A stretch of DNA of 64,000 bases from JAXLSZ01 sp046330315 (GCA_046330315.1 JAXLSZ010000011.1:1-64000), one strand, 5' to 3'. Counted from the first letter of the stretch, positions 1 to 12,027 are shown. Notes: generated by a model from the sequence alone, not told the origin. Numbers and translations are program-made.

Positions 1-50
1 CTCGGTTGGCGCCACCGTTACCCCGGCGGCAGATAACGGCGGATCGAGGC

Positions 51-56
51 TAGGCT
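51..56 (+). promoter_or_regulatory. -10 box of a near-leaderless rnz promoter
   Basis: TAGGCT lies 7 bases before the ATG at 64 and no Shine-Dalgarno sequence is present. The same TAnnnT-to-start spacing recurs at many genes in this window, which supports a leaderless transcript starting at or next to the ATG. No clear -35 box is visible. Confidence 0.6.
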
Positions 57-63
57 GCTCCGG

Positions 64-1254
64 ATGGACCTCTCCGTCGCCTTCCTGGGCACCGGGGGCT
101 CGGTGCCGACGGCGCGCCGGGCCACCGCGAGCGTGCTGGTCGCCCGGGGCGGCGAGAGGCTGATGTTCGACTGCGGGGAGGGGACGCAGCGACAGATGCA
201 GCGATCGCTGGGGCTGGTGCAGGTGGACGCGATCTTCCTCACCCACTTCCACGCCGACCACTTCCTGGGGCTGCCCGGGCTGCTCAAGACCTACGACCTG
301 ACCGACCGTGCGAGGCCGCTCACCGTCTACGGACCCGCGGGCCTGCGCGAGCTGTTTGCGGCGCTGCGCCCCCTGCTCGGGCGCAACCGCTTCGAAATCG
401 ACCTGATCGAGCTCGGGCCCGGCGACGCGGTTCCCGGTGACGGCTATGAGATCCGCGCCTTCGGCGTCGAGCACCGCACGCGCGCCTGCGGCTACGCGCT
501 CACCGAGGAGGAGCGGCCCGGGCGCCTCGACGCCGAGGAGGCCCGGCGCCTGGGGATCCCCTTCGGACCGGACTTCGGAAGGCTTCAGCGCGGCGAGAGC
601 GTCACGGGCTCACAGGGCACCGTCGCCCCCGAGCAGGTGATGGGCGAGCCGCGCCCCGGCCGGACCGTGGCGATCACCGGCGACACCGCACCCTGCCACG
701 CTACGGCCGAGGCGGCACGGGGCGCCTCCCTGCTGGTCCACGACGCGAGCTTCGCCGAGGAGGAGGCCCAGCGAGCCGCGGAGACCGGGCACTCGACCGC
801 AGGCCAGGCCGCGGCCCTCGCCCGGGAGGCGGGCGTGGCGATGCTGGCCCTGGTCCACATCTCCTCCCGCTACCACGTCGGGGCGATCCTCGAGGAGGCG
901 CGCGAGGAGTTCGCCAATTGCGTCGCCCCGCGGGACTTCGACCTGGTCGAGATCCCCTTCCCAGAGCGCGGCGAGCCGGTGCTGGTCCCGAACGGGGCGA
1001 GGGGCCGGGAGGCCGGAGTGAGGGAGGCCAAGGGCGGTGGAGAGGGGGAGGACGAGGGCCGCGCAGTGATGGAGCCCGAGAGCGGCGGAGAGACGGAGGC
1101 CGAGGGTGGCGGAGAGGGGGAGGACGAGGGCCGCGCAGTGATGGAGCCCGAGAGCGGCGGAGAGACGGAGTCCGAGGGTGGCGGAGAGACGGAGGCCGAG
1201 GGTGGCGGAGAGATGGAGCCCGGGGTCCGGGAGGACTCTTCTCCCGGGTCCTGA
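64..1254 (+). CDS. rnz: Ribonuclease Z with a repetitive acidic C-terminal tail
   Basis: Metallo-beta-lactamase-fold endonuclease that cuts tRNA precursors 3' of the discriminator base. The zinc-binding motif HFHADH is at residues 61-66, a TGDT motif follows around residue 205 and a histidine of the HISSRY segment lies at about 265, as expected for the family. The catalytic part ends near residue 310, the usual RNase Z length. About 80 further residues are a Gly/Glu-rich tail built from a 24-residue repeat. ATG 64 fits the TAGGCT box seven bases upstream. The gene stands just before the pyr operon, which has its own promoter. Function is secure; the role of the tail is unknown. Confidence 0.93.
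   Translation: MDLSVAFLGTGGSVPTARRATASVLVARGGERLMFDCGEGTQRQMQRSLGLVQVDAIFLTHFHADHFLGLPGLLKTYDLTDRARPLTVYGPAGLRELFAALRPLLGRNRFEIDLIELGPGDAVPGDGYEIRAFGVEHRTRACGYALTEEERPGRLDAEEARRLGIPFGPDFGRLQRGESVTGSQGTVAPEQVMGEPRPGRTVAITGDTAPCHATAEAARGASLLVHDASFAEEEAQRAAETGHSTAGQAAALAREAGVAMLALVHISSRYHVGAILEEAREEFANCVAPRDFDLVEIPFPERGEPVLVPNGARGREAGVREAKGGGEGEDEGRAVMEPESGGETEAEGGGEGEDEGRAVMEPESGGETESEGGGETEAEGGGEMEPGVREDSSPGS
1033..1224 (+). repeat. In-frame 72-base tandem repeat in the rnz tail
   Basis: Two 72-base units (1033-1104 and 1105-1176) differ at only a few bases and are followed by two 24-base partial units (1177-1200, 1201-1224). All periods are multiples of three, so the repeat lengthens the RNase Z tail without breaking the frame. 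Confidence 0.9.
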
Positions 1255-1267
1255 CCGCGGTCGCTGC

Positions 1268-1273
1268 TAGGCT
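1268..1273 (+). promoter_or_regulatory. -10 box of the pyr operon promoter
   Basis: TAGGCT precedes pyrR by 51 bases, giving a predicted leader of about 45 bases that contains the PyrR-binding hairpin. Unlike most starts in this window, pyrR is therefore not leaderless. Confidence 0.55.
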
Positions 1274-1284
1274 GGTCGCGTCGG

Positions 1285-1319
1285 TTCCTTTAACCCGGTC
1301 CCGCGAGGCCAGGAAGGGG
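1285..1319 (+). promoter_or_regulatory. PyrR-binding hairpin in the pyrR leader
   Basis: Bases 1297-1310 (GGTCCCGCGAGGCC) match the known PyrR RNA consensus ARUCCNGNGAGGYU at nearly every position. GGTC (1297-1300) can pair with GGCC (1307-1310), leaving the hexaloop CCGCGA; flanking TTCCT and AGGAA form a lower stem. The purine-rich AGGAAGGGG that would serve as ribosome binding site for pyrR is in the 3' arm, so PyrR bound to UMP would be expected to block translation, as reported for mycobacterial pyr operons. There is no terminator between hairpin and start, which argues against Bacillus-style attenuation. Confidence 0.75.
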
Positions 1320-1324
1320 CGAGA

Positions 1325-1978
1325 TTGAACGAGAGAGTCGTGCTCGAGCGCGACGACCTTAGGCGGACGCTGCGGCGCATCGCCCACGAGATCGCCGAGA
1401 AGAATCCGGACTCGGGCTCCCTGGCGATCGTCGGCATCCACACCCGGGGCGCGATCCTCGCCGCCCGGCTGCACGAGCTTCTGCGCGAGCTGGTCGGCGC
1501 CGAGATCCCGCTCGGCGACATCGACATCTCCTTCTACCGCGACGACCTCGCCGGCCGCGACCCCGGCGCCCAGCCGGTGGTCCACGCCTCCCACCTCGAC
1601 TTCGACTTCTCCGAGCGCACCGTGGTCCTGGTGGACGACGTCCTGTTCACCGGCCGCACGGTGCGCGCCGCGGTGGAAGCGCTCTTCGACTACGGGCGCC
1701 CGGCCCGTGTGCAGCTCGCCGTCCTCTGCGACCGCGGCCACCGCGAGCTTCCCTTCCGGCCCGACTACGTCGGGAAGAACCTGCCGACCTCGCGCGAGCA
1801 GCGGGTCAACGTGCGCCTCGAGGAGTCCGACGGGGCCGACGAGGTGACGATCAGCGGGCCGGCTCCGAACGGCAACGGGGCCGGCGGTCGCGGGGAGACG
1901 CGGGTGCGGGACATCGGTGGCGACGCCGGGGGCGGTGGGGGAGAGGCCAGGTCAACAGAGGAGGAGAGGGAGCGATGA
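1325..1978 (+). CDS. pyrR: Bifunctional pyr operon RNA-binding regulator / uracil phosphoribosyltransferase PyrR
   Basis: First gene of the pyr operon. PyrR binds a leader hairpin in response to uridine nucleotides and also has uracil phosphoribosyltransferase activity. The PRPP-binding signature VVLVDDVLFTGRT is at about residues 100-112. The protein (217 residues) exceeds the usual 180 because of a Gly/Arg-rich C-terminal tail of about 40 residues that looks disordered. TTG 1325 is chosen because it sits seven bases after AGGAAGGGG and gives the conserved N-terminus. The end overlaps pyrB by four bases (ATGA). The matching RNA target just upstream indicates autoregulation of the operon. Confidence 0.92.
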   Translation: MNERVVLERDDLRRTLRRIAHEIAEKNPDSGSLAIVGIHTRGAILAARLHELLRELVGAEIPLGDIDISFYRDDLAGRDPGAQPVVHASHLDFDFSERTVVLVDDVLFTGRTVRAAVEALFDYGRPARVQLAVLCDRGHRELPFRPDYVGKNLPTSREQRVNVRLEESDGADEVTISGPAPNGNGAGGRGETRVRDIGGDAGGGGGEARSTEEERER

Positions 1979-2940
1979 GGCACCTGCTGACGATCGAGCA
2001 GCTTTCCAGGGCGGAGATCGAGGCGATCCTCGACCGCGCTGACAGCTTTGCCGAGGTTGGCCGGCGCGACATCAAGAAGGTCCCGACCCTGCGCGGGCGG
2101 ACCATCGTCAGCCTCTTCTACGAGGCCAGCACCCGCACCTCCTCGAGCTTCGAGCTCGCCGCCAAGCGGCTCTCGGCCGACGTCGTCTCGGTCAAGGCCG
2201 CGGGCTCCTCGGTGGACAAGGGCGAGTCGCTGAAGGACACGGTGGCCACGCTCTCGGCCTACGACCCGGCCGCGATCGTCATCCGCCACCCCTACGCCGG
2301 CGCCGCGCAGCTCGTCGCCGGCTGGACGGCGGCCTCGGTCATCAACGCGGGCGACGGCAAGCACGAGCACCCCAGCCAGGCGCTGCTCGACGTCTTCACC
2401 CTGCGCAAGCACATCGGCGAGCTGGACGGCAAGCGGATCTGGATCGTCGGCGACGTCCTGCACAGCCGCGTCGCCCGCTCCAACGTGATCGCCTTCCAGC
2501 GAATGGGCGCCGAGGTCACCGTCTGCGGGCCGCCGACCCTGATCCCGCGCGGCGTCGAGGCGATGGGCTGCGCGGTCTCCCACACCCTTGGGGGGATCGG
2601 CGAGGCGGATGTGATCTACGCCCTTCGGATGCAGAGGGAGCGCATGGGCGAGGCCTTCGTCCCCTCGATCCGCGAGTACATCGCCAACTACCAGATCGAC
2701 TCCCGCCGCCTCGGGCCGCGCCAGCTCCTCATGCACCCCGGGCCGGTGAATCGCGGGGTCGAGCTCTCCGGCGAGGTCGTGGACTCCGAGCGGGCCCTGA
2801 TCACCGAGCAGGTCTCCTCGGGCCTGGTCGTCCGGATGGCGATCCTCTTCGAGATCCTGGCCGGAAGCGAGCGCCCCGACGAGGTCCTCGAGGGCGACGG
2901 CTCCCCACCCGCCCCGGCGCCGATCGGACAGCCCGCGTGA
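1975..2940 (+). CDS. pyrB: Aspartate carbamoyltransferase catalytic chain
   Basis: Catalyses carbamoyl phosphate plus aspartate to carbamoyl aspartate, the committed pyrimidine step. The carbamoyl phosphate loop STRTSSSFE begins at residue 52 and the HPSQALLD segment at residue 132; total length 321 residues is normal. No pyrI regulatory chain is present, so control probably rests on PyrR. It is translationally coupled to pyrR (four-base overlap) and to pyrC (GTGA overlap). The last 15 residues are Pro/Ala-rich and extend beyond the conserved fold. Confidence 0.96.
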   Translation: MRHLLTIEQLSRAEIEAILDRADSFAEVGRRDIKKVPTLRGRTIVSLFYEASTRTSSSFELAAKRLSADVVSVKAAGSSVDKGESLKDTVATLSAYDPAAIVIRHPYAGAAQLVAGWTAASVINAGDGKHEHPSQALLDVFTLRKHIGELDGKRIWIVGDVLHSRVARSNVIAFQRMGAEVTVCGPPTLIPRGVEAMGCAVSHTLGGIGEADVIYALRMQRERMGEAFVPSIREYIANYQIDSRRLGPRQLLMHPGPVNRGVELSGEVVDSERALITEQVSSGLVVRMAILFEILAGSERPDEVLEGDGSPPAPAPIGQPA

Positions 2941-4286
2941 AGGCCGGGACCGAGAGGCTCTCCAGCCGGCCCCAAGAGGCCGGCGAGGTGCTGCTGCGGG
3001 GCGCGACGCTGCTCGATCCGGCGGCCGGGGTCGAGGGCCCGCACGATCTCCTGATCCGCGGCGGGGAGGTGGCGGAGGTCGGGCCCCCCGGCTCCCTCGA
3101 GCACGGCGAGGCCGAGGTGGTCGAGGCCGAGGGCCTCCACGCCTTCCCGGCCTTCTTCGATCCCCACGTCCACCTCCGCACCCCCGGCCAGGAGGACGAG
3201 GAGGACATCGAGACCGGGACCAGGGCCGCCGCCGCGGGCGGCTACTGCGGGATCGTCGCGATGGCCAACACCGAGCCGCCGGTCTCCGACCCTACCGACG
3301 TCGAGGCGCTGCACGAGCGCGCCCGCGCGGAGGCCAGCGTGCCGGTCGGCTTCACGGCGAACGTGACCCGGGGGATGCGGGGCGAGGAGCTGACCGACAT
3401 GGCCGAGCTGCGCGAGGCCGGAGCGATCGGATTCAGCGACGACGGGCTGCCGCTGCGCAGCGCCCGGATCGTGCGCCGGGCGCTGCAGTACCAGCGGCTC
3501 TGCGGCGGGGTAATCGCCCTCCACGAGGAGGACCCCGAGCTCTCCGGGTCGGGCGTGATGCACGAGGGCCCGGTCTCGGCCGCCCTCGGGCTGGCCGGCA
3601 TCCCCTCGATCTCGGAGTCGACGATGATCGCCCGCGACGCCGCGATCGCCCGCTACGAGGAGGCGCGGATCCACGTCCAGCACCTCTCCGCCAGGGAGTC
3701 GGTCGAGGTGGTCGCCGCGGCGAAGGCCGCGGGCGTGGCGATCAGCTGCGAGGCGACCCCGCATCACCTCTGCCTGACCGACGAGGCGGTTCGCGACCTC
3801 GACGCATCCACCCACAAGATGAATCCGCCGCTGCGCGCCGAGGAGGACCGCCAGGCGCTGCTCGACGGCCTTCGCGGCGGGACGATCGACTGCATCGCCA
3901 CCGACCACGCCCCCCACCTCGCCGAGGAGAAGGAGGTGCCCTTCGAGCAGGCGGCGATGGGGGTGACCGGCCTGGAGACCGCCTTCGCCGCCCTTCACAC
4001 CGACCTGGTCGAGCCGGGGGTCCTTCCCCTCGGCCTGGTGGTCGAGAGGCTCGGCGCCGGCGGGGTGCCCTTCGGGGTGGCGCCGGCCAGCCTCGCGCCC
4101 GGGAGCCCCGCGAACCTGGCGCTCTGCGACCTCTCCGCCGGATGGACCGTGGGGGAGGAGGGCTACGAGAGCCGCTCGCGGAACTCCTGGTGCGCCGGGC
4201 GGAGGCTCCGCGGCCGGGTCCTGATGACGATCGCCGCCGGGCGGGTCGCCTTCCGGCTGCGCAGCTTCTCGCTGGGGGTGGCATGA
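2937..4286 (+). CDS. pyrC: Dihydroorotase
   Basis: Type I dihydroorotase of the amidohydrolase superfamily, cyclising carbamoyl aspartate to dihydroorotate. The metal-binding HVHLR motif is at residues 77-81 of 449, followed by the TPGQEDEED stretch, the MANT motif and a late ATDHAPH motif with the catalytic aspartate. GTG 2937 overlaps the pyrB stop as GTGA. The next gene, not a pyr gene, starts inside its stop codon. Confidence 0.95.
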   Translation: MKAGTERLSSRPQEAGEVLLRGATLLDPAAGVEGPHDLLIRGGEVAEVGPPGSLEHGEAEVVEAEGLHAFPAFFDPHVHLRTPGQEDEEDIETGTRAAAAGGYCGIVAMANTEPPVSDPTDVEALHERARAEASVPVGFTANVTRGMRGEELTDMAELREAGAIGFSDDGLPLRSARIVRRALQYQRLCGGVIALHEEDPELSGSGVMHEGPVSAALGLAGIPSISESTMIARDAAIARYEEARIHVQHLSARESVEVVAAAKAAGVAISCEATPHHLCLTDEAVRDLDASTHKMNPPLRAEEDRQALLDGLRGGTIDCIATDHAPHLAEEKEVPFEQAAMGVTGLETAFAALHTDLVEPGVLPLGLVVERLGAGGVPFGVAPASLAPGSPANLALCDLSAGWTVGEEGYESRSRNSWCAGRRLRGRVLMTIAAGRVAFRLRSFSLGVA

Positions 4287-4855
4287 GCGCCCCCCCGACC
4301 GATCGCACCGGGGCAGCCTCGGAGAGGCTCGACCGCGGGCGCGCGGCGCTCGTCGTCGTCGACGTGCAGGAGGCCTTCCGCAAGGCGATCCCAGCATTCG
4401 ACGCGGTGGCGCGGGCGGTCGCGACCCTGGTTCGGGGCGCCGCCGCGATGGAGGTCCCGGTGATCGTCACCGAGCAGTACCCGAAGGGGCTGGGGACGAC
4501 GGTGCCCGAGGTCTCCCGGCACCTCCCGCCGGGAACCCGGCCGGTCGAGAAGGTGCGCTTCTCGGCCGCCGAGGCCGAGGGCTTCGACCTCGACGGGCGC
4601 GACCAGGCCATCCTCTGCGGCATCGAGGCCCACGTCTGCGTCAACCAGACCACCCTCGACCTGCTGGCCCGGGGCGTCGAGGTCTACCTGGTCGGCGACG
4701 CGGTCGGCTCGCGCACCGATGCGAACCGCGAGCTGGGGATCGAGCGGGCGCGCCGCGCCGGGGCGGCGGTGAGCAGCGTCGAGATGGCCCTCTTCGAGCT
4801 GCTCGGCGGCTCCGACGCGCCCGAGTTCTCCGAAGTGCAGGCCCTGGTCAAGTGA
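4283..4855 (+). CDS. Isochorismatase-family hydrolase embedded in the pyr operon
   Basis: A 190-residue protein of the cysteine hydrolase superfamily (isochorismatase, nicotinamidase, ureidoacrylate hydrolase). The expected triad is visible: Asp in VVVDVQEAF, Lys in VEKVRFSA and Cys in GIEAHVCVNQT. ATG 4283 overlaps the pyrC stop as ATGA, and its own stop overlaps the carA start as GTGA, so it is a true operon member. The substrate cannot be read from the sequence. Its position suggests an amide or ureido substrate linked to pyrimidine metabolism (inference). Members of this family are often misnamed isochorismatases, so no gene symbol is given. Confidence 0.85.
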   Translation: MSAPPTDRTGAASERLDRGRAALVVVDVQEAFRKAIPAFDAVARAVATLVRGAAAMEVPVIVTEQYPKGLGTTVPEVSRHLPPGTRPVEKVRFSAAEAEGFDLDGRDQAILCGIEAHVCVNQTTLDLLARGVEVYLVGDAVGSRTDANRELGIERARRAGAAVSSVEMALFELLGGSDAPEFSEVQALVK

Positions 4856-5988
4856 GCGCCGGGGCAGCCAGCGCGGTGCGCCCCGGCTACGTGCTGCTCG
4901 AGGACGGGACCCGCTTCGAGGGCGAGGTCTGCGGGGACCTCGCGGGGGTGACCGGCGAGGTCGTCTTTAACACCGCGATGACCGGCTACCAGGAGGCCGT
5001 CACCGATCCCTCCTACGCAGGGCAGATCATCACCTTCACCTACCCGCTGATCGGCAACTACGGAGTCTCCGGGCGCGCCATGGAGTCCGGCCGCGCCCAC
5101 GTCCGGGCGGTGGTGATGCGCGACGCCAAGAACAGCGAGGACGTGGGCAGTGCCGAGGGCGGCTGGCTCGACTGGCTCGCCGACCGCGGCGTGGCGGCGA
5201 TCACCGGCGTCGACACCCGTGCCCTGGTCCGCCACATCCGCGACGGCGGCGCGATGCGGGGTGGCGTCTTCGCGGCCGCCACCCCCGGGGGCGAGGCTGC
5301 CTCCGCGGTGGATGCCGAGCCGCCGATGGCAGGGGCGGACCTGGCCTCCACCGTGACCCCTGCCGAGCCGGTGCGGCTTGCGGGCGCCGGCCCCCACGTG
5401 GTCGTGCTGGATACCGGGATCAAGACGAGCATCGTCCGCCAGTTCCGCGAGCGTGGCTGCCGGCTGACCCTCCTGCCCTGCTCGTCCGGCGCCGGCGAGG
5501 TGCTGGCCGAGGATCCCGACCTGGTCTTCCTGGCCAACGGCCCCGGCGACCCCGGCGCCCTCGACGGGGTCGTCGAGACGGTCCGCGGGCTGGTCGGCAA
5601 GCGGCCGGTGGTCGGCATCTGCCTCGGCCACCAGCTGCTCTGCCGGGCGGTGGGGCTTCGGACCTTCAAGCTCCCCTTCGGCCACCGCGGCGCCAACCAC
5701 CCGGTCAAGGACCTGGAGAGCGGCCGGATCGACATCACCTCGCAGAACCATGGCTTCGCGGTCGCCGGCCCCGGTGGGGAGGGGAGGATCGAGAGCGATG
5801 AGCTGGTCCGCTGGGAGACCGACTTCGGCGAGGCCGAGCTCTCCCACCTCAACCTCTACGACCGCACCGTGGAGGGGCTGGTGCTGCGCGACGTCCCCGG
5901 GGCGACCGTCCAGTACCACCCCGAGGCCGGGCCGGGCCCGCACGACGCCCGCTACCTCTTCGACCGCTTCCTGGAGCTCGCGGCATGA
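4852..5988 (+). CDS. carA: Carbamoyl-phosphate synthase small (glutaminase) subunit
   Basis: Releases ammonia from glutamine and channels it to CarB. The N-terminal CPSase small domain is followed by a class I glutamine amidotransferase with nucleophile Cys257 in GICLGHQLL and the His/Glu pair in YHPEAGPGP. Length 378 residues is typical. GTG 4852 overlaps the upstream hydrolase and the 3' end overlaps the following GNAT gene as ATGA, so carA and carB are separated by a translationally coupled acetyltransferase. Confidence 0.96.
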   Translation: MSAGAASAVRPGYVLLEDGTRFEGEVCGDLAGVTGEVVFNTAMTGYQEAVTDPSYAGQIITFTYPLIGNYGVSGRAMESGRAHVRAVVMRDAKNSEDVGSAEGGWLDWLADRGVAAITGVDTRALVRHIRDGGAMRGGVFAAATPGGEAASAVDAEPPMAGADLASTVTPAEPVRLAGAGPHVVVLDTGIKTSIVRQFRERGCRLTLLPCSSGAGEVLAEDPDLVFLANGPGDPGALDGVVETVRGLVGKRPVVGICLGHQLLCRAVGLRTFKLPFGHRGANHPVKDLESGRIDITSQNHGFAVAGPGGEGRIESDELVRWETDFGEAELSHLNLYDRTVEGLVLRDVPGATVQYHPEAGPGPHDARYLFDRFLELAA

Positions 5989-6598
5989 GATGGCCACCGC
6001 CCCCGAAGGCGCTGGAGGGCTCGATCGTCCGGCTCGAGCCGCTCGCCGAGGGCCACCGGGCGCCGCTCCGCAAGGCGGCCGCCGATCCGGAGATCTGGAC
6101 CTGGATGGACCGCACCATCCCGGCCGAGGAGGGTGCATTCGATCGCTGGTTCGCCGAGCGCCTCGATGCCTCGGCGCAGGGGCGGGAGTGGTGTTTCGCC
6201 ACGCATTGGGTCGCCGACGGCCGGGCGATCGGATCGTCCTCGTACCTGAGCGCGCGCCCCGAGCACGACGGCCTGGAGATCGGCTGGACGTGGCTCTCCC
6301 CGGCGAAGTGGCGAAGCGGCGCGAACGTCGAGGCCAAGCTGCTGATGATGCGGGAGGCCTTCGAGGGGCTCGGCTGCATTCGGGTCGAGTTCAAGACCGA
6401 CGCCCGCAACGAGCGCTCGCGCGCGGCGCTGGAGGCGCTGCCCGCCAGGTTCGAGGGTGTCCTGCGCAAGCACATGCTGATGCGCGGGATCGGGGTCCGC
6501 GACTCGGCCTACTACTCGGTCATCGACGGCGAGTGGCCCGAGGTGCGGGCGAGCCTGCAGGCGCGGCTGGAGGCGCGCTCCGGGGCGGCGGGTCGCTG

Positions 6599-6599
<1 letters not shown>
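5985..6599 (+). CDS. GNAT family N-acetyltransferase (RimJ/RimL-like) between carA and carB
   Basis: A 204-residue protein with the order of segments seen in RimJ/RimL-type GNAT proteins: an N-terminal R-L-E-P-L strand, an IGWTWLSPAKWRSGANVEAKLLM segment (split here as IGWTWLSP and the following acetyl-CoA binding helix) and a VEFKTDARNERSRAAL segment. It overlaps carA by four bases and carB by one base (TGATG). It may acetylate a protein N-terminus or a small molecule; no link with pyrimidine synthesis is known to me. Recognition of the superfamily is firm, the substrate is unknown. Confidence 0.82.
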
Positions 6600-9748
<3,149 letters not shown>

Positions 9749-10600
9749 GGTACCGGACGGACGGGCCCCGGCGCCTTTCGGCCGCCGCGACTGCGAGGTG
9801 GCCGGATCGCGGCCGAGCGGCGGGTACCGGCTCCTCGACCTCCTCGACCCGGTGGGCCCAGAGCCGCTGCCCGGCCAGTTCTACATGCTGGCCGCGGAGA
9901 CCGGCTGGGGCGCCGACGCGGGCAGGCCGTTCCTGCCGCGGGCGATCTCGGTTGCCGAGGCATCCGGGGAGGGGGATGCGGTGCGGCTCGCTTTCCTGCT
10001 CTCAGACGCCGGGCCCGGCACGGCCCGGCTCTGCGCGATGCGCCCGGGCGAGATGGTGGCGCTGACCGGTCCGCTGGGCAGGCCCTTCTCCGCACCGGGG
10101 GAGCTGAACCCCGGCTGCGCCGGAGCGATCCTCGTCGGCGGCGGGATCGGGATCGCCCCGCTCGCGCTGCTGCGCCGCCGCCTCTCCGAGCGGGGCTCGG
10201 CGGTCCGCACCCTGCTGGGGTTCCGCGACCGCGCCCACAGCGGAGGCGTGGAGGAGCTCTTCGGCTGCAGCGAGGTGAGGCTGGCGAGCGAGGACGGCCA
10301 CGCCGGGCACCGCGGCTACGTGACCGACCTGCTCTCGGTGCTGCTGGCGGGGGACGACGCGGCGACCGCCGCGATCTACGCCTGCGGGCCCGCGGCGATG
10401 CTCGACGCGGTGCGCGAAATGTGCGGCGATCGCGGCACCCCCTGCGAGCTCGCCCTGGAGGCGCCGATGGCCTGCGGGTTCGGGGCGTGCTTCGGATGCG
10501 CGGTGCCGCTGCGCGAGGGCGGCTACCTGCGGCTCTGCGTGGACGGCCCGGTGGTCCGCGGCGACCGGATCGCCTCCGCGTCGCCGCAGGGTGCGCCGGG

Positions 10601-11539
10601 GTGAGCGCCGAGCTGGCCACCGGGTTCTGCGGGATCCGCCTTCCGCACCCGATCGTCAACGCCTCGGGCTGCTTCGACCCGATCGCCGCCCGGCGGGCCT
10701 TCGGCGAGGCGGTGCTGGAGAGGTTTCCCTTCGCGGCCTTCGTCTCTAAGACGATCACCCTCGAGCCGCGGGCCGGGAACCCGCCGCCCCGGCTCTGGGA
10801 GACCCCGGCGGGGCTGGTCAACTCGATCGGGCTGCCGAACCGGGGCCTTGAGGGGTTCCTCGAGCACGACCTCTCCGCGCTCGGAGAGGTCGGCGTGCCC
10901 CTGTTCGTCTCGGTGATGTCCGACTCCGGCGAGGGGTTCGCGGCCCTCGTCGAGCGGGTGGCGGCGCGGACGGAGGTCGCCGCGATCGAGCTCAACGTCT
11001 CCTGCCCCAACGTCCACTCCGGCCTGATAGTCGGCGAGCGGCCCGCCGAGACGGCACGCCTGCTCGAGGCCCTTCGCCCGCTCACCGCGAAGCCGCTGAT
11101 CGTCAAGCTCACACCCAACGTCGCGGATCCCGCCGCGGTCGCGGCCGCTGCCGAGGCCTCAGGGGCGGACGCGGTCTCGCTGATCAACACCCTGAAGGCG
11201 GGCGCCCTCGACCCCGTCACCCTCCGGCCCTGGCTGGGGGCCCGCCGCGGCGGGCTCTCCGGCCCGGCGGTGAGGGCGGTCGCCCTCGAGCAGGTGCGGT
11301 CCGTCTGCGCGGCGGTCGCCATCCCGGTGGTCGGCATGGGCGGCGTGGGCAGCGGCGCCGACGCCGCCGCGATGATCGCCGCCGGGGCGACCCTCGTCGC
11401 GGTCGGGACCGAGAGCTTTCGCGATCCGTGCGCCGGATCGAGGATCCGCGCCGAGCTCGAGGCGGACCTCGGAGCGAGGGGAGTGGGGAGCCCGGGCCAG
11501 CTCCGGGGCAGGGCCCTGGAGGCGCCCGGAGGGGCCTGA
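10601..11539 (+). CDS. pyrD: Dihydroorotate dehydrogenase B catalytic subunit (class 1B)
   Basis: FMN enzyme oxidising dihydroorotate to orotate. The catalytic cysteine is C135 in LNVSCPNVHSG, the position expected for class 1B; a GMGGVGSGADA phosphate-binding loop for FMN follows near residue 245. GTG 10601 overlaps the pyrK stop. The 312-residue length fits. It is the last gene of the operon; pyrF and pyrE are not in this window. Confidence 0.94.
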   Translation: MSAELATGFCGIRLPHPIVNASGCFDPIAARRAFGEAVLERFPFAAFVSKTITLEPRAGNPPPRLWETPAGLVNSIGLPNRGLEGFLEHDLSALGEVGVPLFVSVMSDSGEGFAALVERVAARTEVAAIELNVSCPNVHSGLIVGERPAETARLLEALRPLTAKPLIVKLTPNVADPAAVAAAAEASGADAVSLINTLKAGALDPVTLRPWLGARRGGLSGPAVRAVALEQVRSVCAAVAIPVVGMGGVGSGADAAAMIAAGATLVAVGTESFRDPCAGSRIRAELEADLGARGVGSPGQLRGRALEAPGGA

Positions 11540-11618
11540 ACGGGCGCCTCGCCACCGCCCGGGTCTCCACCTCAGGTCGAGGTCAAGGTGAATTTCCGCG
11601 AAAATCGCGTATTCGCCC

Positions 11619-11646
11619 TTGCGCGCGCGGAACTCGGACCTATAAT
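11619..11646 (+). promoter_or_regulatory. Promoter of mihF
   Basis: TTGCGC (11619-11624) and TATAAT (11641-11646) are separated by 16 bases. The ATG at 11656 follows nine bases later, so the mRNA has almost no leader. The surrounding 11580-11640 stretch is unusually AT-rich for this genome. Confidence 0.7.
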
Positions 11647-11655
11647 CGCCGCGCG

Positions 11656-11988
11656 ATGCCCGTCCCGGTCAAGACCTCTGCCGCCGCCCCCGAGAGGTCG
11701 CTTGATCAGAGGATGGAGGCGCTGCGGCGCGCCAACGACATCCGCTCGGCCCGGGCGAAGCTGAAGAAGGACCTCAAGGCCGGCAAGGCCAACATCCACA
11801 CGCTGCTGCTCGACCCCCCCGACTACGTCCTCACCGCGAAGGTCTTCGACATGCTCCTGGCCGTTCCCAAGTACGGGCGGGTGAAGGCCAACCGCATTCT
11901 CAACCAGTGCCGGATCTCGCCGTCGAAGACGATCGGCGGGCTCTCCGAGCGCCAGCGCGCCGAGCTGGTCGGCCAGCTGCGTCGCTGA
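11656..11988 (+). CDS. mihF: Actinobacterial integration host factor (mIHF)
   Basis: A 110-residue basic DNA-binding and nucleoid-organising protein found only in Actinobacteria. The C-terminal half contains the helix-two-turn-helix region VPKYGRVKANRILNQCRISP and the ending GLSERQRAELVGQL typical of the family. Placement just before gmk and rpoZ is the classic actinobacterial order, although pyrF, which usually precedes mihF, is missing here. ATG 11656 is fixed by the TATAAT box nine bases upstream. Confidence 0.93.
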   Translation: MPVPVKTSAAAPERSLDQRMEALRRANDIRSARAKLKKDLKAGKANIHTLLLDPPDYVLTAKVFDMLLAVPKYGRVKANRILNQCRISPSKTIGGLSERQRAELVGQLRR

Positions 11989-12027
11989 CCCGGCCGGCCG
12001 CCGCGGCCGGCTGTCGTCCGGGGTAGC

